NCBI GenBank assembly: GCA_036159995.1
Contig: JAYYEI010000049.1
Coordinates: 62,001 to 126,000, forward strand
DNA: 64,000 nucleotides
From: UBA8752 sp036159995
GTDB taxonomy: Bacteria > Bacteroidota > Bacteroidia > Flavobacteriales_D > Sanyastnellaceae
Direction of reading: 5' to 3'
Shown here: piece after piece, positions 9,150-17,741 of the stretch
How positions within the stretch are numbered: the stretch's first letter is position 1
How the letters are laid out: each line of letters opens with the position of its first letter
Notes under the pieces: generated by a model
Databases searched by the model: none
What the model was told of the DNA's origin: nothing
Seen by the model: only the letters and a program-made list of their open reading frames with translations
Position numbers and translations under genes: made by a program

Positions 9150-10256
9150 ATGCTGACGGCAGACCAGATCCAGAATTCCCGCGACCGCGTGGAGGCCCTC
9201 AAAGGGTACCTCGCCATCGACCGGAAGCGCATCGACATCCTGGAGGATGAGAAGCTGACCCAGGATCCCGAGTTCTGGAACGACGCCAAGGAAGCCGAAA
9301 AGGTCATGCGCCGCATGCGGGGCAAGAAGGCCTGGGTGGAGCAGTACGAAGCTGCTGAGACCGCCGTCGAGGACCTGCAAGTTCTGTACGAGTTCTTCAA
9401 GGAGGGCGAGAGTACCGAGGAGGAGGTCGAGGCCCAAAATGCCGATCTCATTCAGAAAATCGAGGAGCTCGAGTTCAAGCAGATGTTGTCCGACGAGGCC
9501 GACGGCTTGAACGCGGTCATCCAAATCACAGCGGGCGCCGGGGGAACCGAGTCCTGCGACTGGGCAGGCATGTTGCTTCGGATGTATACCATGTACGCCG
9601 ACAAGGCCGGATTCAAGGTCAAGGAGATCGACCGGCAGGATGGCGACGTGGCCGGCGTGAAGCAAATCACCATGGAGGTGGACGGCGACTACGCCTTCGG
9701 TATGCTCAAAGGGGAAAACGGGGTCCATCGCCTGGTGCGCATCAGCCCCTATGACTCTCAGGCGCGCCGCCACACCTCGTTCGTCTCGGTTTACGTGTAC
9801 CCGCTGGTGGATGACAGCATCGAGATCGAGGTCAACCCCGCGGACATCACCTGGGACACCTTCCGCTCCGGGGGGGCGGGCGGCCAGAACGTGAACAAGG
9901 TCGAGACGGGGGTGCGCCTCCGCCACAAGCCGACCGGCATCATCATCGACAACACGGAGACCCGCTCCCAGCTCGGCAACAAGGAGAAGGCCATCCAGCT
10001 CCTCAAGTCCCAGCTCTACGAGATGGAGATGGCCAAGCGCAACGAGGCCCGCGCTGAGATCGAGGCTGGCAAGAAGAAGATTGAATGGGGGTCCCAGATC
10101 CGCTCCTACGTGCTCCAGCCATACAAGATGGTCAAGGACCTGCGTTCGAGCTACGAGACTTCCAACACCGACGCCGTCCTCAACGGCGACATCGAGGCCA
10201 TGCTCAAGGCCAACCTCATGCACGCCGCTGCGGAGAAGTCCGCCAGTGAGGCGTGA
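9150..10256 (+). CDS. prfB: Peptide chain release factor 2
   Basis: RF2 (368 residues) releases peptides at UGA and UAA. The GGQ motif is in SGGAGGQNVNKVETGV and acts in the peptidyl-transferase centre. The stop-codon recognition loop reads ISPYDSQARRHTSF, so the usual Ser-Pro-Phe tripeptide is Ser-Pro-Tyr here. The autoregulatory programmed +1 frameshift found in most prfB genes is absent. Where the in-frame UGA would lie after GGGTA(C/T)CT(C/T), the frame continues uninterrupted (LKGYLAIDRK). Start chosen at ATG 9150, six bases after a TAACTTTG box. The fumC start lies just downstream. Confidence 0.95.
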   Translation: MLTADQIQNSRDRVEALKGYLAIDRKRIDILEDEKLTQDPEFWNDAKEAEKVMRRMRGKKAWVEQYEAAETAVEDLQVLYEFFKEGESTEEEVEAQNADLIQKIEELEFKQMLSDEADGLNAVIQITAGAGGTESCDWAGMLLRMYTMYADKAGFKVKEIDRQDGDVAGVKQITMEVDGDYAFGMLKGENGVHRLVRISPYDSQARRHTSFVSVYVYPLVDDSIEIEVNPADITWDTFRSGGAGGQNVNKVETGVRLRHKPTGIIIDNTETRSQLGNKEKAIQLLKSQLYEMEMAKRNEARAEIEAGKKKIEWGSQIRSYVLQPYKMVKDLRSSYETSNTDAVLNGDIEAMLKANLMHAAAEKSASEA

Positions 10257-10270
10257 ACACCCACCGCACC

Positions 10271-11665
10271 ATGAACACCCGGATCGAAAAGGACACGCTC
10301 GGCGAAGTGGCCGTACCCGCCGACCAGTACTGGGGCGCCCAAACGGAGCGCAGCCGCCACAACTTCCCCATCGGCCCCGTGGGCAGCATGCCCATCGAGG
10401 TGGTCCACGCCTTCGGCCACCTGAAGATGGCGGCGGCCAACGCCAATTGTGAAGCCGGCATTCTGACCGACGCCAAGCGGGACCTGATTGTCCGAGTGTG
10501 CCGAGAGATCATCGCTGGGGAGCTGGACCATTGCTTCCCGCTCGTGGTCTGGCAGACGGGCTCGGGCACGCAGTCCAACATGAACGTCAATGAGGTCATC
10601 GCCAACCGGGCGCATGTGCTGGCCGGCGGAACCCTCGGCGAGGGAGACCGTCCGGTCCACCCCAACGACGACGCCAACAAGTCGCAGAGTTCCAACGACA
10701 CCTTCCCTACGGCGATGCACATCGCCGCCTATGACCGCATCGTCCGCACGACGATTCCCGGCGTGGAGCTGCTCCGCGATGCCCTGGCCGCCAAGGCGGA
10801 TGAGATGGCGGAAGTGGTCAAGATCGGCCGGACCCACCTGATGGACGCGACCCCCCTGACCCTCGGGCAGGAGTTCGGCGGTTACGTCGCCCAATTGGAC
10901 CATGGCCTCCGGGCCCTGCGGGCAACGCTCGGCCACCTCGCCGAACTCGCCCTCGGCGGAACGGCGGTCGGCACCGGGCTGAACACACCGGACGGCTATG
11001 CCGAATCCGTGGCCGCCCACATGGCCGCCTCCACGGGCCACCCCTTCGTCACCGCCCCCAACAAGTTCGAGGCGCTGGCCGCCCACGACGCGGTGGTCGA
11101 GGCCCACGGCGCCCTCAAGCAACTGGCCGTCAGCTGCAACAAGATTGCCCACGATATCCGCATGATGGGCAGTGGTCCCCGCAGCGGCATCGGCGAGCTC
11201 TCCCTGCCCGCCAACGAGCCGGGGTCGAGCATCATGCCGGGCAAGGTCAACCCGACGCAGGCCGAGGCCCTGACAATGGTGTGCGCCCAGGTGATGGGCA
11301 ACGATGTTGCCGTCACGATTGGAGGGACCCAGGGTCATTTCGAACTCAATGTGTTCAAGCCGATGATGGCGCGGAACATCCTCGAGTCCGCCCGCCTGAT
11401 CGGAGAGGCCTGTGCCTCTTTCGCCGAGCGCTGCGTGGCGGGCATCCAGCCCAACCGTGCCCGCATCGACCAGCTCGTGGGCGACAGCCTCATGCTGGTG
11501 ACCGCGTTGAACCCGCACATCGGCTACTACAAGGCGGCCGAAATTGCCCAGAAGGCCCATGCCGAGGGCACCACGCTGAAGACGGCGGCCCTGGCCCTCG
11601 GGTACCTGACAGAAGCCGAATACGACCAATGGGTCGTGCCGGGCAACATGACCGGCAATCGATGA
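10271..11665 (+). CDS. fumC: Class II fumarate hydratase
   Basis: Interconverts fumarate and malate in the TCA cycle; homotetramer of the aspartase/fumarase superfamily, 464 residues. Conserved blocks are GSGTQSNMNVNEV, SNDTFPTAMH, the TxLxDA-type segment (RTHLMDATPLTLGQEF) and the signature GSSIMPGKVNPTQ, whose Ser is the catalytic base. Start taken at ATG 10271. A GTG at 10253, overlapping the prfB stop, is in frame but adds six residues not usual in the family. It ends in an ATGA overlap with a small lipoprotein gene. Confidence 0.95.
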   Translation: MNTRIEKDTLGEVAVPADQYWGAQTERSRHNFPIGPVGSMPIEVVHAFGHLKMAAANANCEAGILTDAKRDLIVRVCREIIAGELDHCFPLVVWQTGSGTQSNMNVNEVIANRAHVLAGGTLGEGDRPVHPNDDANKSQSSNDTFPTAMHIAAYDRIVRTTIPGVELLRDALAAKADEMAEVVKIGRTHLMDATPLTLGQEFGGYVAQLDHGLRALRATLGHLAELALGGTAVGTGLNTPDGYAESVAAHMAASTGHPFVTAPNKFEALAAHDAVVEAHGALKQLAVSCNKIAHDIRMMGSGPRSGIGELSLPANEPGSSIMPGKVNPTQAEALTMVCAQVMGNDVAVTIGGTQGHFELNVFKPMMARNILESARLIGEACASFAERCVAGIQPNRARIDQLVGDSLMLVTALNPHIGYYKAAEIAQKAHAEGTTLKTAALALGYLTEAEYDQWVVPGNMTGNR

Positions 11666-11943
11666 GGGCGCTCGCCGTCCGATTCGCGGGACTCCGTGTC
11701 CTTGGCCTCGCCACATTCGCTCTGTTCCTTGCGGACTGCAGTCCGCACCGGAACGTCTACCGTCCCAAGCGCAAGAAGAAGCCGAAGTGCAAGACCTGTC
11801 CCTCCTTCGGTGAGGCCCGGCCCTCGCAGGAAGGGCTACCTTTGCGGCCGGTGAACCCCCACACGGACGCGACATGGCCCAACACGACCACACCTACGCC
11901 GTCATCATGGCCGGCGGCGTCGGCTCCCGCTTCTGGCCGATGA
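11662..11943 (+). CDS. Small putative lipoprotein, Cys/Lys-rich
   Basis: A frame of 93 codons starts in an ATGA overlap with fumC. It encodes a hydrophobic signal ending FLADC (lipobox-like, with Ser after the Cys), then a very basic stretch (RPKRKKKPKCKTCPSF). Similar tiny lipoproteins ending in a basic CxxCPxF-type motif occur in Bacteroidota, from memory. The frame runs 70 bases into manC and the residues after about position 60 look random, so the true end is uncertain or the C-terminus is not under selection. Function unknown. Confidence 0.45.
   Translation: MRALAVRFAGLRVLGLATFALFLADCSPHRNVYRPKRKKKPKCKTCPSFGEARPSQEGLPLRPVNPHTDATWPNTTTPTPSSWPAASAPASGR
11837..11844 (+). promoter_or_regulatory. 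-7 box TACCTTTG before manC
   Basis: Exact TAnnTTTG match 29 bases before the manC ATG, inside the reading frame of the small lipoprotein. It could give manC its own promoter. Confidence 0.4.
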
Positions 11944-12968
11944 GCCGTTCGGGTCGCCCGAAGCAGTTCCTGGACATCCTGGACCGCGGGCGGACCCTCA
12001 TCCAGATGACGGCGGACCGGCTCGAGCCTATGGTGCCGGCCGACCGGATGTACGTGGTGACCAACGCCCGGTACAAGGCGGACATCCTCGACCAGCTCCC
12101 GGGCATCCCGGAGGATCAGGTCCTCTGCGAGCCCTTCATGCGCAACACCGCTCCCTGCCTCGCCTATGCCGCCCAGCGCATTGTCCAGCGGGATTCCGAG
12201 GCGACCATGGTCGTCGCGCCTGCCGACCACCTGATTGCGGATGAGGCCGGGTTCCGCGATGTGCTCTCCGTGGCCGTGGACCGGGCGTCGGAGACCAATC
12301 AGCTGCTCACGCTCGGCATCACGCCGACGCGGCCGGACACCGGGTACGGCTACATCCAGTACGAGGACCTGCCCGATGCGGGAGACGACCGGCTGCGGCA
12401 GGTGCGGACCTTCACCGAGAAGCCCGACCGCGAGCTGGCCGAGCAGTTCCTCGCTTCGGGGGACTTCTGCTGGAATGCGGGCATCTTCGTCTGGTCCGTG
12501 CAGACCATCCTCGATCGGTTCGAAGACCAGATGCCGGACTTGCACGCGCTGTTCGAAGAGCGGAAGGCCGACTTCGGCACGCGCGCCGAGGAGGAGGCCA
12601 TCCTCGCCATTTACGGGGCCGCGGAAAACATTTCGATCGACTACGGGATCATGGAGAAGGCGCCCAACGTGGGCGTCGTGCTCGGGGATTACGGCTGGAG
12701 CGACCTCGGGACATGGGGCTCCCTGTACGACACGCTCGACAAGGAGGGCGATGCCCACGCCAATTCCGGCGCGACCCTAATCACGGAGGGGTCCAAAGGA
12801 CTGATGGTCGCGGCGGAGGGCCGCAAGCTCATCGTGGCCAAGGGACTCGAGAACTTCATCGTGGTCGACACCCCTGACGCTCTGCTCATCTGTCCCCGCG
12901 ACGAGGAGCAATGGGTCAAGCAGCTCGTGTCCCGCCTCAAGGCGGAGAAGGGCGAGCCGCTGGTCTGA
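11874..12968 (+). CDS. manC: Mannose-1-phosphate guanylyltransferase
   Basis: Makes GDP-mannose from mannose-1-phosphate and GTP for envelope glycans. 364 residues, the short form without the fused phosphomannose isomerase domain. The nucleotide-binding N-terminus MAGGVGSRFWPMSRSGRPKQF (residues 12-32) is diagnostic. Also seen are VAPADHLI, GYGYI, a FTEKPD sugar-phosphate motif and a WNAGIFVW strand. Start at ATG 11874. Confidence 0.93.
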   Translation: MAQHDHTYAVIMAGGVGSRFWPMSRSGRPKQFLDILDRGRTLIQMTADRLEPMVPADRMYVVTNARYKADILDQLPGIPEDQVLCEPFMRNTAPCLAYAAQRIVQRDSEATMVVAPADHLIADEAGFRDVLSVAVDRASETNQLLTLGITPTRPDTGYGYIQYEDLPDAGDDRLRQVRTFTEKPDRELAEQFLASGDFCWNAGIFVWSVQTILDRFEDQMPDLHALFEERKADFGTRAEEEAILAIYGAAENISIDYGIMEKAPNVGVVLGDYGWSDLGTWGSLYDTLDKEGDAHANSGATLITEGSKGLMVAAEGRKLIVAKGLENFIVVDTPDALLICPRDEEQWVKQLVSRLKAEKGEPLV

Positions 12969-12985
12969 CCCGCCGGAAACGCAAC

Positions 12986-13010
12986 GCACCACGCCGGGGT
13001 GGCGCGGTGC
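12986..13010 (+). terminator. GC-rich hairpin after manC
   Basis: GCACC-A-CGCC / GGCG-C-GGTGC inverted repeat around a GGGGT loop, starting 17 bases after the manC stop, with one mismatch and no T-run. It could be a factor-dependent terminator or an mRNA end. The rest of the 228-base gap 12969-13196 shows no gene; it ends with the mlaE promoter box. Confidence 0.3.
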
Positions 13011-13178
13011 GGTGGACTATGGGGAGATCTATGGAGTCGCAATTGGGGCCGGCTTGCGGTTCACCGGGGCGGCCGGGAAGCTCCCTTGACCGCTGATTCA
13101 AACATCCGCCGGTTCTGGCCCCTCCCCACTGATGGAGGAGTGTGCGGGAGATGACAATCGTCAGCGCACCGGGCTCCG

Positions 13179-13186
13179 TACCTTCG
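13179..13186 (+). promoter_or_regulatory. -7 box TACCTTCG of mlaE
   Basis: TAnnTTCG box ending 10 bases before the mlaE ATG at 13197. Confidence 0.5.
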
Positions 13187-13196
13187 TCGGGACGGC

Positions 13197-13934
13197 ATGG
13201 GCATCCTCCACCACATCGGACGCTATTTCTCGTTCCTCGCCGCGGCCCTGCGCCGGCCGCAGAAGGGCCGGGTGTTTGCCCAGGCCACGGCTGTGGAACT
13301 CGAGGCCATCGGCGTACAAAGCGTCGGCATCGTCGCCCTGCTCAGCCTGTTCATGGGGGCAGTAATCGCCATCCAAACGGCCCACCAGGTCAGCGGTTGG
13401 ATTCCCGCCTACACCATCGGCTTCACGGTGCGCCAGACCATGATCCTCGAGTTTGCCCCGACCATCATCCCGGTCATCCTGTCGGGCAAGGTGGGGTCCA
13501 ACATCGCCTCCCAGATTGGCACCATGCAGGTCACCGAGCAGATTGATGCGCTCGAGGTGATGGGGGTTCGGAGCATTTCCCATTTGGTCCTGCCCAAGCT
13601 GCTGGCGGCCCTGTTCATTTTCCCCTTCCTCGTCATCATCTCCATGGTGCTCGGCATCGGGGCTGGTGCGTTCATCTGCGATTTCGCCGACCTGAGCACC
13701 TATGCGGATTTCGAATACGGGTTGCAGGTGGACTTCCGGGCCTTCGACGTGGCCTATGCGCTCATCAAGACCTGCGTGTTCGCCCTCATCATCACGAGCG
13801 TCAGCGCCTACCATGGATACTATACGTCCGGTGGCGCGCGCGAGGTAGGCCGGTCGAGCACCAAGGCGGTTGTCTACAGCGTGGTCATCGTCATGGTGGC
13901 CAACCTTGTCATCACCCAAATCCTGCTGACATGA
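13197..13934 (+). CDS. mlaE: Mla-type ABC transporter permease (MlaE family)
   Basis: Inner-membrane permease (245 residues, about five membrane segments) of the phospholipid/lipid ABC transporter that maintains outer-membrane asymmetry. Typical MlaE motifs are LLSLFMGAVIAIQTAHQ, the EFAPTIIPVILSGKVGSNIASQIGTM block with its amphipathic interface, and TEQIDALEVMGV. It overlaps mlaF by four bases. The substrate-binding MlaD partner is not in this window; Bacteroidota usually encode it elsewhere. Confidence 0.9.
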   Translation: MGILHHIGRYFSFLAAALRRPQKGRVFAQATAVELEAIGVQSVGIVALLSLFMGAVIAIQTAHQVSGWIPAYTIGFTVRQTMILEFAPTIIPVILSGKVGSNIASQIGTMQVTEQIDALEVMGVRSISHLVLPKLLAALFIFPFLVIISMVLGIGAGAFICDFADLSTYADFEYGLQVDFRAFDVAYALIKTCVFALIITSVSAYHGYYTSGGAREVGRSSTKAVVYSVVIVMVANLVITQILLT

Positions 13935-14692
13935 TCCGGGTGCGCGGCGTCGAAAAGTCCTTTGGGGACAAGACGGTGCTCCACGGCATCGACGCGGAAT
14001 TCCATGCCGGCCAGGTGAACTTCATCATCGGCCGGAGCGGATCGGGAAAATCAGTGCTCACCAAGTGCATCGTGGGCCTGCTCGAGGTCGATGCCGGCCG
14101 TGTGCAGTACGACGACGTGGTGTTCTCCGATCTCGATCGGAAGGAGCGGGAGGCTGTGCGCCGGCGCATTGGCATGCTTTTCCAGGGTGGCGCTCTGTTT
14201 GACAGCATGACCGTGCTGGAAAACGTCGAGTTTCCCTTGCGGATGTTCAACGACATGACCGCGGAGGAGCGGCGCGAGCGGGCCATGGAGTGCCTGAAGC
14301 GCGTGGAGTTGGACGGGGCGGAGGACCGGTTTCCCGCCGAAGTGTCCGGCGGCATGCAGAAGCGGGTGGCCCTCGCCCGGGCCATCGTCGGGCGCCCGCA
14401 ATACCTCTTCTGTGACGAACCCAATTCGGGCCTCGATCCGCAGACGGCCATCGTGATCGACAATCTGATCAAGGACCTGACGACCGAGTACGGCACGACG
14501 ACGGTGGTCATTTCCCACGACATGAACAGCGTGATCGAAATCGGGGACAATATCCACTTCCTGCACGAGGGCCGAGTGGCTTGGAAGGGCGACCGAAAGG
14601 GCATCCTGGACAGTGGGGTCGCTTCGCTGGACCAATTCGTCTATGCGTCCGATCTCATGAAGGACATCCGCAACCGACTCCGGGACGCATGA
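13931..14692 (+). CDS. mlaF: Mla-type ABC transporter ATPase
   Basis: ATP-binding subunit (253 residues) paired with the MlaE permease. Walker A GRSGSGKS is near residue 35, a Q-loop at MLFQGGALFDS, ABC signature VSGGMQKR near 138, Walker B YLFCDEPNSGLD near 159 and the switch His in ISHDM. The FQGGALFDSMTV wording is characteristic of MlaF-type ATPases. ATGA overlaps at both ends show tight translational coupling with mlaE before it and the flavoprotein gene after it. Confidence 0.92.
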   Translation: MIRVRGVEKSFGDKTVLHGIDAEFHAGQVNFIIGRSGSGKSVLTKCIVGLLEVDAGRVQYDDVVFSDLDRKEREAVRRRIGMLFQGGALFDSMTVLENVEFPLRMFNDMTAEERRERAMECLKRVELDGAEDRFPAEVSGGMQKRVALARAIVGRPQYLFCDEPNSGLDPQTAIVIDNLIKDLTTEYGTTTVVISHDMNSVIEIGDNIHFLHEGRVAWKGDRKGILDSGVASLDQFVYASDLMKDIRNRLRDA

Positions 14693-15387
14693 GCGCGCAC
14701 GATGAGCACGTTCCCTATTCCCTGCCACGTCATGGCGAGGAGGAGATGCGCCACCGCCTCGAGGCGATGTACGCGCACATGGAGGCCCGGCGCAGCGTCC
14801 GGAATTTCAGTCCGGACCCCGTTCCAATGGAGGTGCTCGAGTGCGCCGTCCACATCGCGGGAACGGCACCCAGCGGCGCACACAAGCAGCCGTGGTCCTT
14901 TTGCATTGTCACCGATTCCGATTTGCGAAAGCGCATCCGCACGGCGGTCGAGGAGGAGGAATACCGGAGCTACCACGGCCGCATGTCCCAAAAATGGCTG
15001 GACGACCTCGAGCCCCTTGGGACCGACCACATCAAGCCCTTCATCGAGGAGGCCCCGGCGCTCATCATCGTGTTCCGCAAGGTCTTTGACCGGGACGAGG
15101 AGACCGGGGAGAAGAACCCCAACTACTATGTCCAGGAGAGCTGCGGAATCGCGGTGGGTTTCCTGCTGGCCGCCCTCCACGAAGCCGGCCTGGCGGCCCT
15201 CACCCACACGCCATCTCCGATGAACTTCCTGGCTGAGCTTCTCGAGCGGCCAGAAAACGAGCGCGCCTTCCTCAACATCCCGGTCGGTTGGCCCGCCGAT
15301 GACGCCAGAGTGCCGAATCTTTCGCGGAAACCGTTAAACGAAATCCTGTTCCACTACGGGTCGGGCGCCGAGAAGAGAGGGGGCTAA
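14689..15387 (+). CDS. Nitroreductase-fold flavoprotein, iodotyrosine deiodinase-like
   Basis: FMN-dependent nitroreductase-superfamily protein, 232 residues. The N-terminal RRSVRNFS motif binds FMN phosphate. It resembles the iodotyrosine deiodinase branch: AGTAPSGAHKQPW, then a Glu-Tyr-(~15 residues)-Lys arrangement in the lid segment (EEEYRSYHGRMSQKWLDDL), then PFIEEAPALIIVF. In characterised deiodinases that Glu/Tyr/Lys triad holds the zwitterion of a halotyrosine, so reductive dehalogenation of halotyrosines is possible here. That is inference; a generic nitroreductase role cannot be excluded. The start ATG overlaps the mlaF stop (ATGA). The 132-base gap after it holds the acpP promoter region. 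Confidence 0.78.
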   Translation: MSAHDEHVPYSLPRHGEEEMRHRLEAMYAHMEARRSVRNFSPDPVPMEVLECAVHIAGTAPSGAHKQPWSFCIVTDSDLRKRIRTAVEEEEYRSYHGRMSQKWLDDLEPLGTDHIKPFIEEAPALIIVFRKVFDRDEETGEKNPNYYVQESCGIAVGFLLAALHEAGLAALTHTPSPMNFLAELLERPENERAFLNIPVGWPADDARVPNLSRKPLNEILFHYGSGAEKRGG

Positions 15388-15519
15388 TCGAATGATTATC
15401 AATGACTAAGTCCGACTCCACAGGGGGTTCGTGAGCAAGTTTTCCAATGCGGTCCTCAGAGGGGAGGCCACTCGAAAAAAAGGCGTTTCCTTTGCACCGC
15501 ATTCGCAACAACACACATC

Positions 15520-15753
15520 ATGTCTGATATCCGCGAAAAAGTGACCGCCATCATCGTCGACAAGCTCGGCGTCGATGCATCTGAAGTGAACGACGCCGCT
15601 GGTTTCACCAACGATCTCGGGGCCGACTCCCTCGACACCGTCGAGCTGATCATGGAATTCGAGAAGGAATTCAACATCGCCATCCCGGACGACCAAGCCG
15701 AGAAGATCGGCACCGTCGGCCAAGCCATCGAGTACATCGAAAACGCGAAGTAA
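15520..15753 (+). CDS. acpP: Acyl carrier protein
   Basis: 77-residue acidic carrier for fatty acid synthesis. The phosphopantetheine attachment Ser is in GADSLDTVELIM. It is followed after seven bases by fabF, the classic pairing. Upstream, TTCCTTTG at 15487-15494 is one base from the -7 consensus and lies 25 bases before the ATG. Confidence 0.97.
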   Translation: MSDIREKVTAIIVDKLGVDASEVNDAAGFTNDLGADSLDTVELIMEFEKEFNIAIPDDQAEKIGTVGQAIEYIENAK

Positions 15754-15760
15754 GCCCCGC

Positions 15761-17011
15761 ATGGAGCTGAACCGTGTCGTCGTCACGGGAATGGGTTGCC
15801 TGACTCCGTTGGGCAATGACGTTCCCGCTTATTTCGACGCCCTGAAAAAGGGAGTCAGTGGAGCCGGTGCCATTACCCGCTTCGATGCGTCCAAGTTCAA
15901 GACCCAGTTCGCCTGTGAACTGAAGGGTTGGGACGCCGCCGAACATTTCGACCGCAAGGAGCAGCGCAAGCTCGACCCGTACGCCCAGTACGGCATCGTG
16001 GCGGCCCGTCAGGCCGTGGCGCACTCCGGACTTGCTGAGGCGGAGCCCGACCCGGACCGGGTGGGGGTCATCTTCGGCAGCGGCATCGGGGGCATCCTCA
16101 CCTTCCAGCAGGAGATCCAGAACTTCGTCGAGGGCGACGGGACGCCCCGCTTCAATCCGTTCTTCATTCCGAAGATGATCGGCGACATCGCGGCCGGTCA
16201 CATCAGCATGGAGTTTGGGTTCCGGGGTCCCAACTACGCCTGCGTTTCCGCTTGTGCCAGCGCCACGAACGCCATCATCGACGCCTTCAATGCCATCCGG
16301 TATGGCAAGGCCGATGCCATGGTGACGGGCGGGGCTGAAGCGGCCGTCGTCGAGGCGGGCATCGGAGGATTCAGCGCCATGAAGGCGTTGTCCACCCGCA
16401 ATGAGGAGCCCGAAGTGGCTTCGCGTCCCTTCGACGTCCACCGCGATGGATTCGTTCTGGGTGAAGGAGCCGGCGCCCTGGTGCTGGAGTCCTTGGAGCA
16501 CGCTCAGGCCCGCGGGGCCAACATCATCTGCGAGGTGATGGGAGGCGGCGCCTCGGCCGACGCCCACCACCTGACGGCCCCCCACCCGGAAGGATTGGGT
16601 GCCCGCAATGTGATGCGGGCCGCGTTGGACGACGCCGGCATGTCCCCGGACGAGCTCGACTACGTCAACGTCCACGGCACGTCCACCCCGCTAGGGGACA
16701 TCGCCGAGGTCAAGGCCATCGAAGAGGTGTTCGGAGACCACGCCACCGCGCTGAGTATTTCGAGCACAAAGTCGATGACCGGCCACCTGCTCGGTGCGGC
16801 GGGTGCGATTGAGACGCTGGCGTGCATCATGGCCGTGACGGAGGACGTCATCCCTCCGACCATCAACTCCACCGATCCGGACCCGGCGCTGAACCAGGCC
16901 CTCGACTACACCTTCAACGTGAAGAAGGAGCGCCCCGTTCGCGCCGCGCTGTCCAACACCTTCGGGTTCGGCGGACACAACGCCTCGGTCATCGTCCGCA
17001 AATTCGGATGA
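15761..17011 (+). CDS. fabF: 3-oxoacyl-[ACP] synthase II
   Basis: Condensing enzyme that elongates acyl-ACP with malonyl-ACP; 416 residues. Catalytic Cys in VSACASATNAI (about residue 163) and the two active-site His in VHGTSTPLGD (about 303) and GHLLGAAG (about 341), plus the C-terminal NTFGFGGHN loop. Overlaps rnc by four bases (ATGA). Confidence 0.97.
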   Translation: MELNRVVVTGMGCLTPLGNDVPAYFDALKKGVSGAGAITRFDASKFKTQFACELKGWDAAEHFDRKEQRKLDPYAQYGIVAARQAVAHSGLAEAEPDPDRVGVIFGSGIGGILTFQQEIQNFVEGDGTPRFNPFFIPKMIGDIAAGHISMEFGFRGPNYACVSACASATNAIIDAFNAIRYGKADAMVTGGAEAAVVEAGIGGFSAMKALSTRNEEPEVASRPFDVHRDGFVLGEGAGALVLESLEHAQARGANIICEVMGGGASADAHHLTAPHPEGLGARNVMRAALDDAGMSPDELDYVNVHGTSTPLGDIAEVKAIEEVFGDHATALSISSTKSMTGHLLGAAGAIETLACIMAVTEDVIPPTINSTDPDPALNQALDYTFNVKKERPVRAALSNTFGFGGHNASVIVRKFG

Positions 17012-17712
17012 TCTTCCTGGGCAGGACCTCTCGGGAAGCCCGCATCAAACGCTTCATTCGCCGTCACTTCGGCGTCCGCGTCCATTCCCTCGCCCCCTAC
17101 GAGGAGGCCCTCCGGCACTCCAGTTCCGTGGCGTGCCAGCGGGATGAACTGCCCAGCAACGAGCGCCTTGAATTCCTCGGGGATGCCGTGTTGGACATGA
17201 TCGTCGTCGACATGTTGTTCCGCAAGTTTCCGAATGGGGACGAAGGGGAGATGACCCGCATGAAGTCGCGGCTGGTGAGCCGGGAATCGCTGAACCTGCT
17301 CGGACAGGAAATCGGAGTCGAGCATCTTCTCGATGCCCAAACGGGCCGGGGAGCCGTCCACGCCTCGCTGCGCGGAAATGCCATGGAAGCCCTTGTGGGG
17401 GCCGTGTACCTCGACAAAGGGTTCACCAAGACCCAGAAAGGCGTCCTGAAGTTGTTGGAGCGGTTCGACCTCGACCAGCGAATCCAGGCGCGGGTCGATT
17501 TCAAGAGCAAGCTTCACGAATGGGGCCAGAAACGCAAGCGGCGCGTGGAGTTCAAGGTCATTCGCGAGTTCAAGCGGGATGGCGAGAACCGCTACCAGAT
17601 GCAGGTCAAGGTGGGGGGCAAGGTGATGGGAACCGCCGACGGTCCCTCCAAGAAAACGGCCGAGCAGGCCGCGGCCCGCGAGGCCTGCCGTCATATCTTC
17701 GGCGACGATTGA
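17008..17712 (+). CDS. rnc: Ribonuclease III
   Basis: Double-strand-specific endoribonuclease (234 residues) for rRNA and mRNA processing. Signature NERLEFLGDAVLD at about residue 51, the second metal-binding Glu in GNAMEALVGAVYLD, and a C-terminal dsRNA-binding domain (about 165-232) ending with the KKTAEQAAAREA helix. The ATG at 17008 overlaps the fabF stop. The acpP-fabF-rnc order is common in Bacteroidota and other bacteria. Confidence 0.95.
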   Translation: MIFLGRTSREARIKRFIRRHFGVRVHSLAPYEEALRHSSSVACQRDELPSNERLEFLGDAVLDMIVVDMLFRKFPNGDEGEMTRMKSRLVSRESLNLLGQEIGVEHLLDAQTGRGAVHASLRGNAMEALVGAVYLDKGFTKTQKGVLKLLERFDLDQRIQARVDFKSKLHEWGQKRKRRVEFKVIREFKRDGENRYQMQVKVGGKVMGTADGPSKKTAEQAAAREACRHIFGDD

Positions 17713-17741
17713 GGGTGACGCAAATGCCCTGATCGCGCACC

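Noticed and set aside
10151..11893. 580-codon - strand frame opposite fumC
   Set aside because: Antisense shadow of fumC with no recognisable domain.
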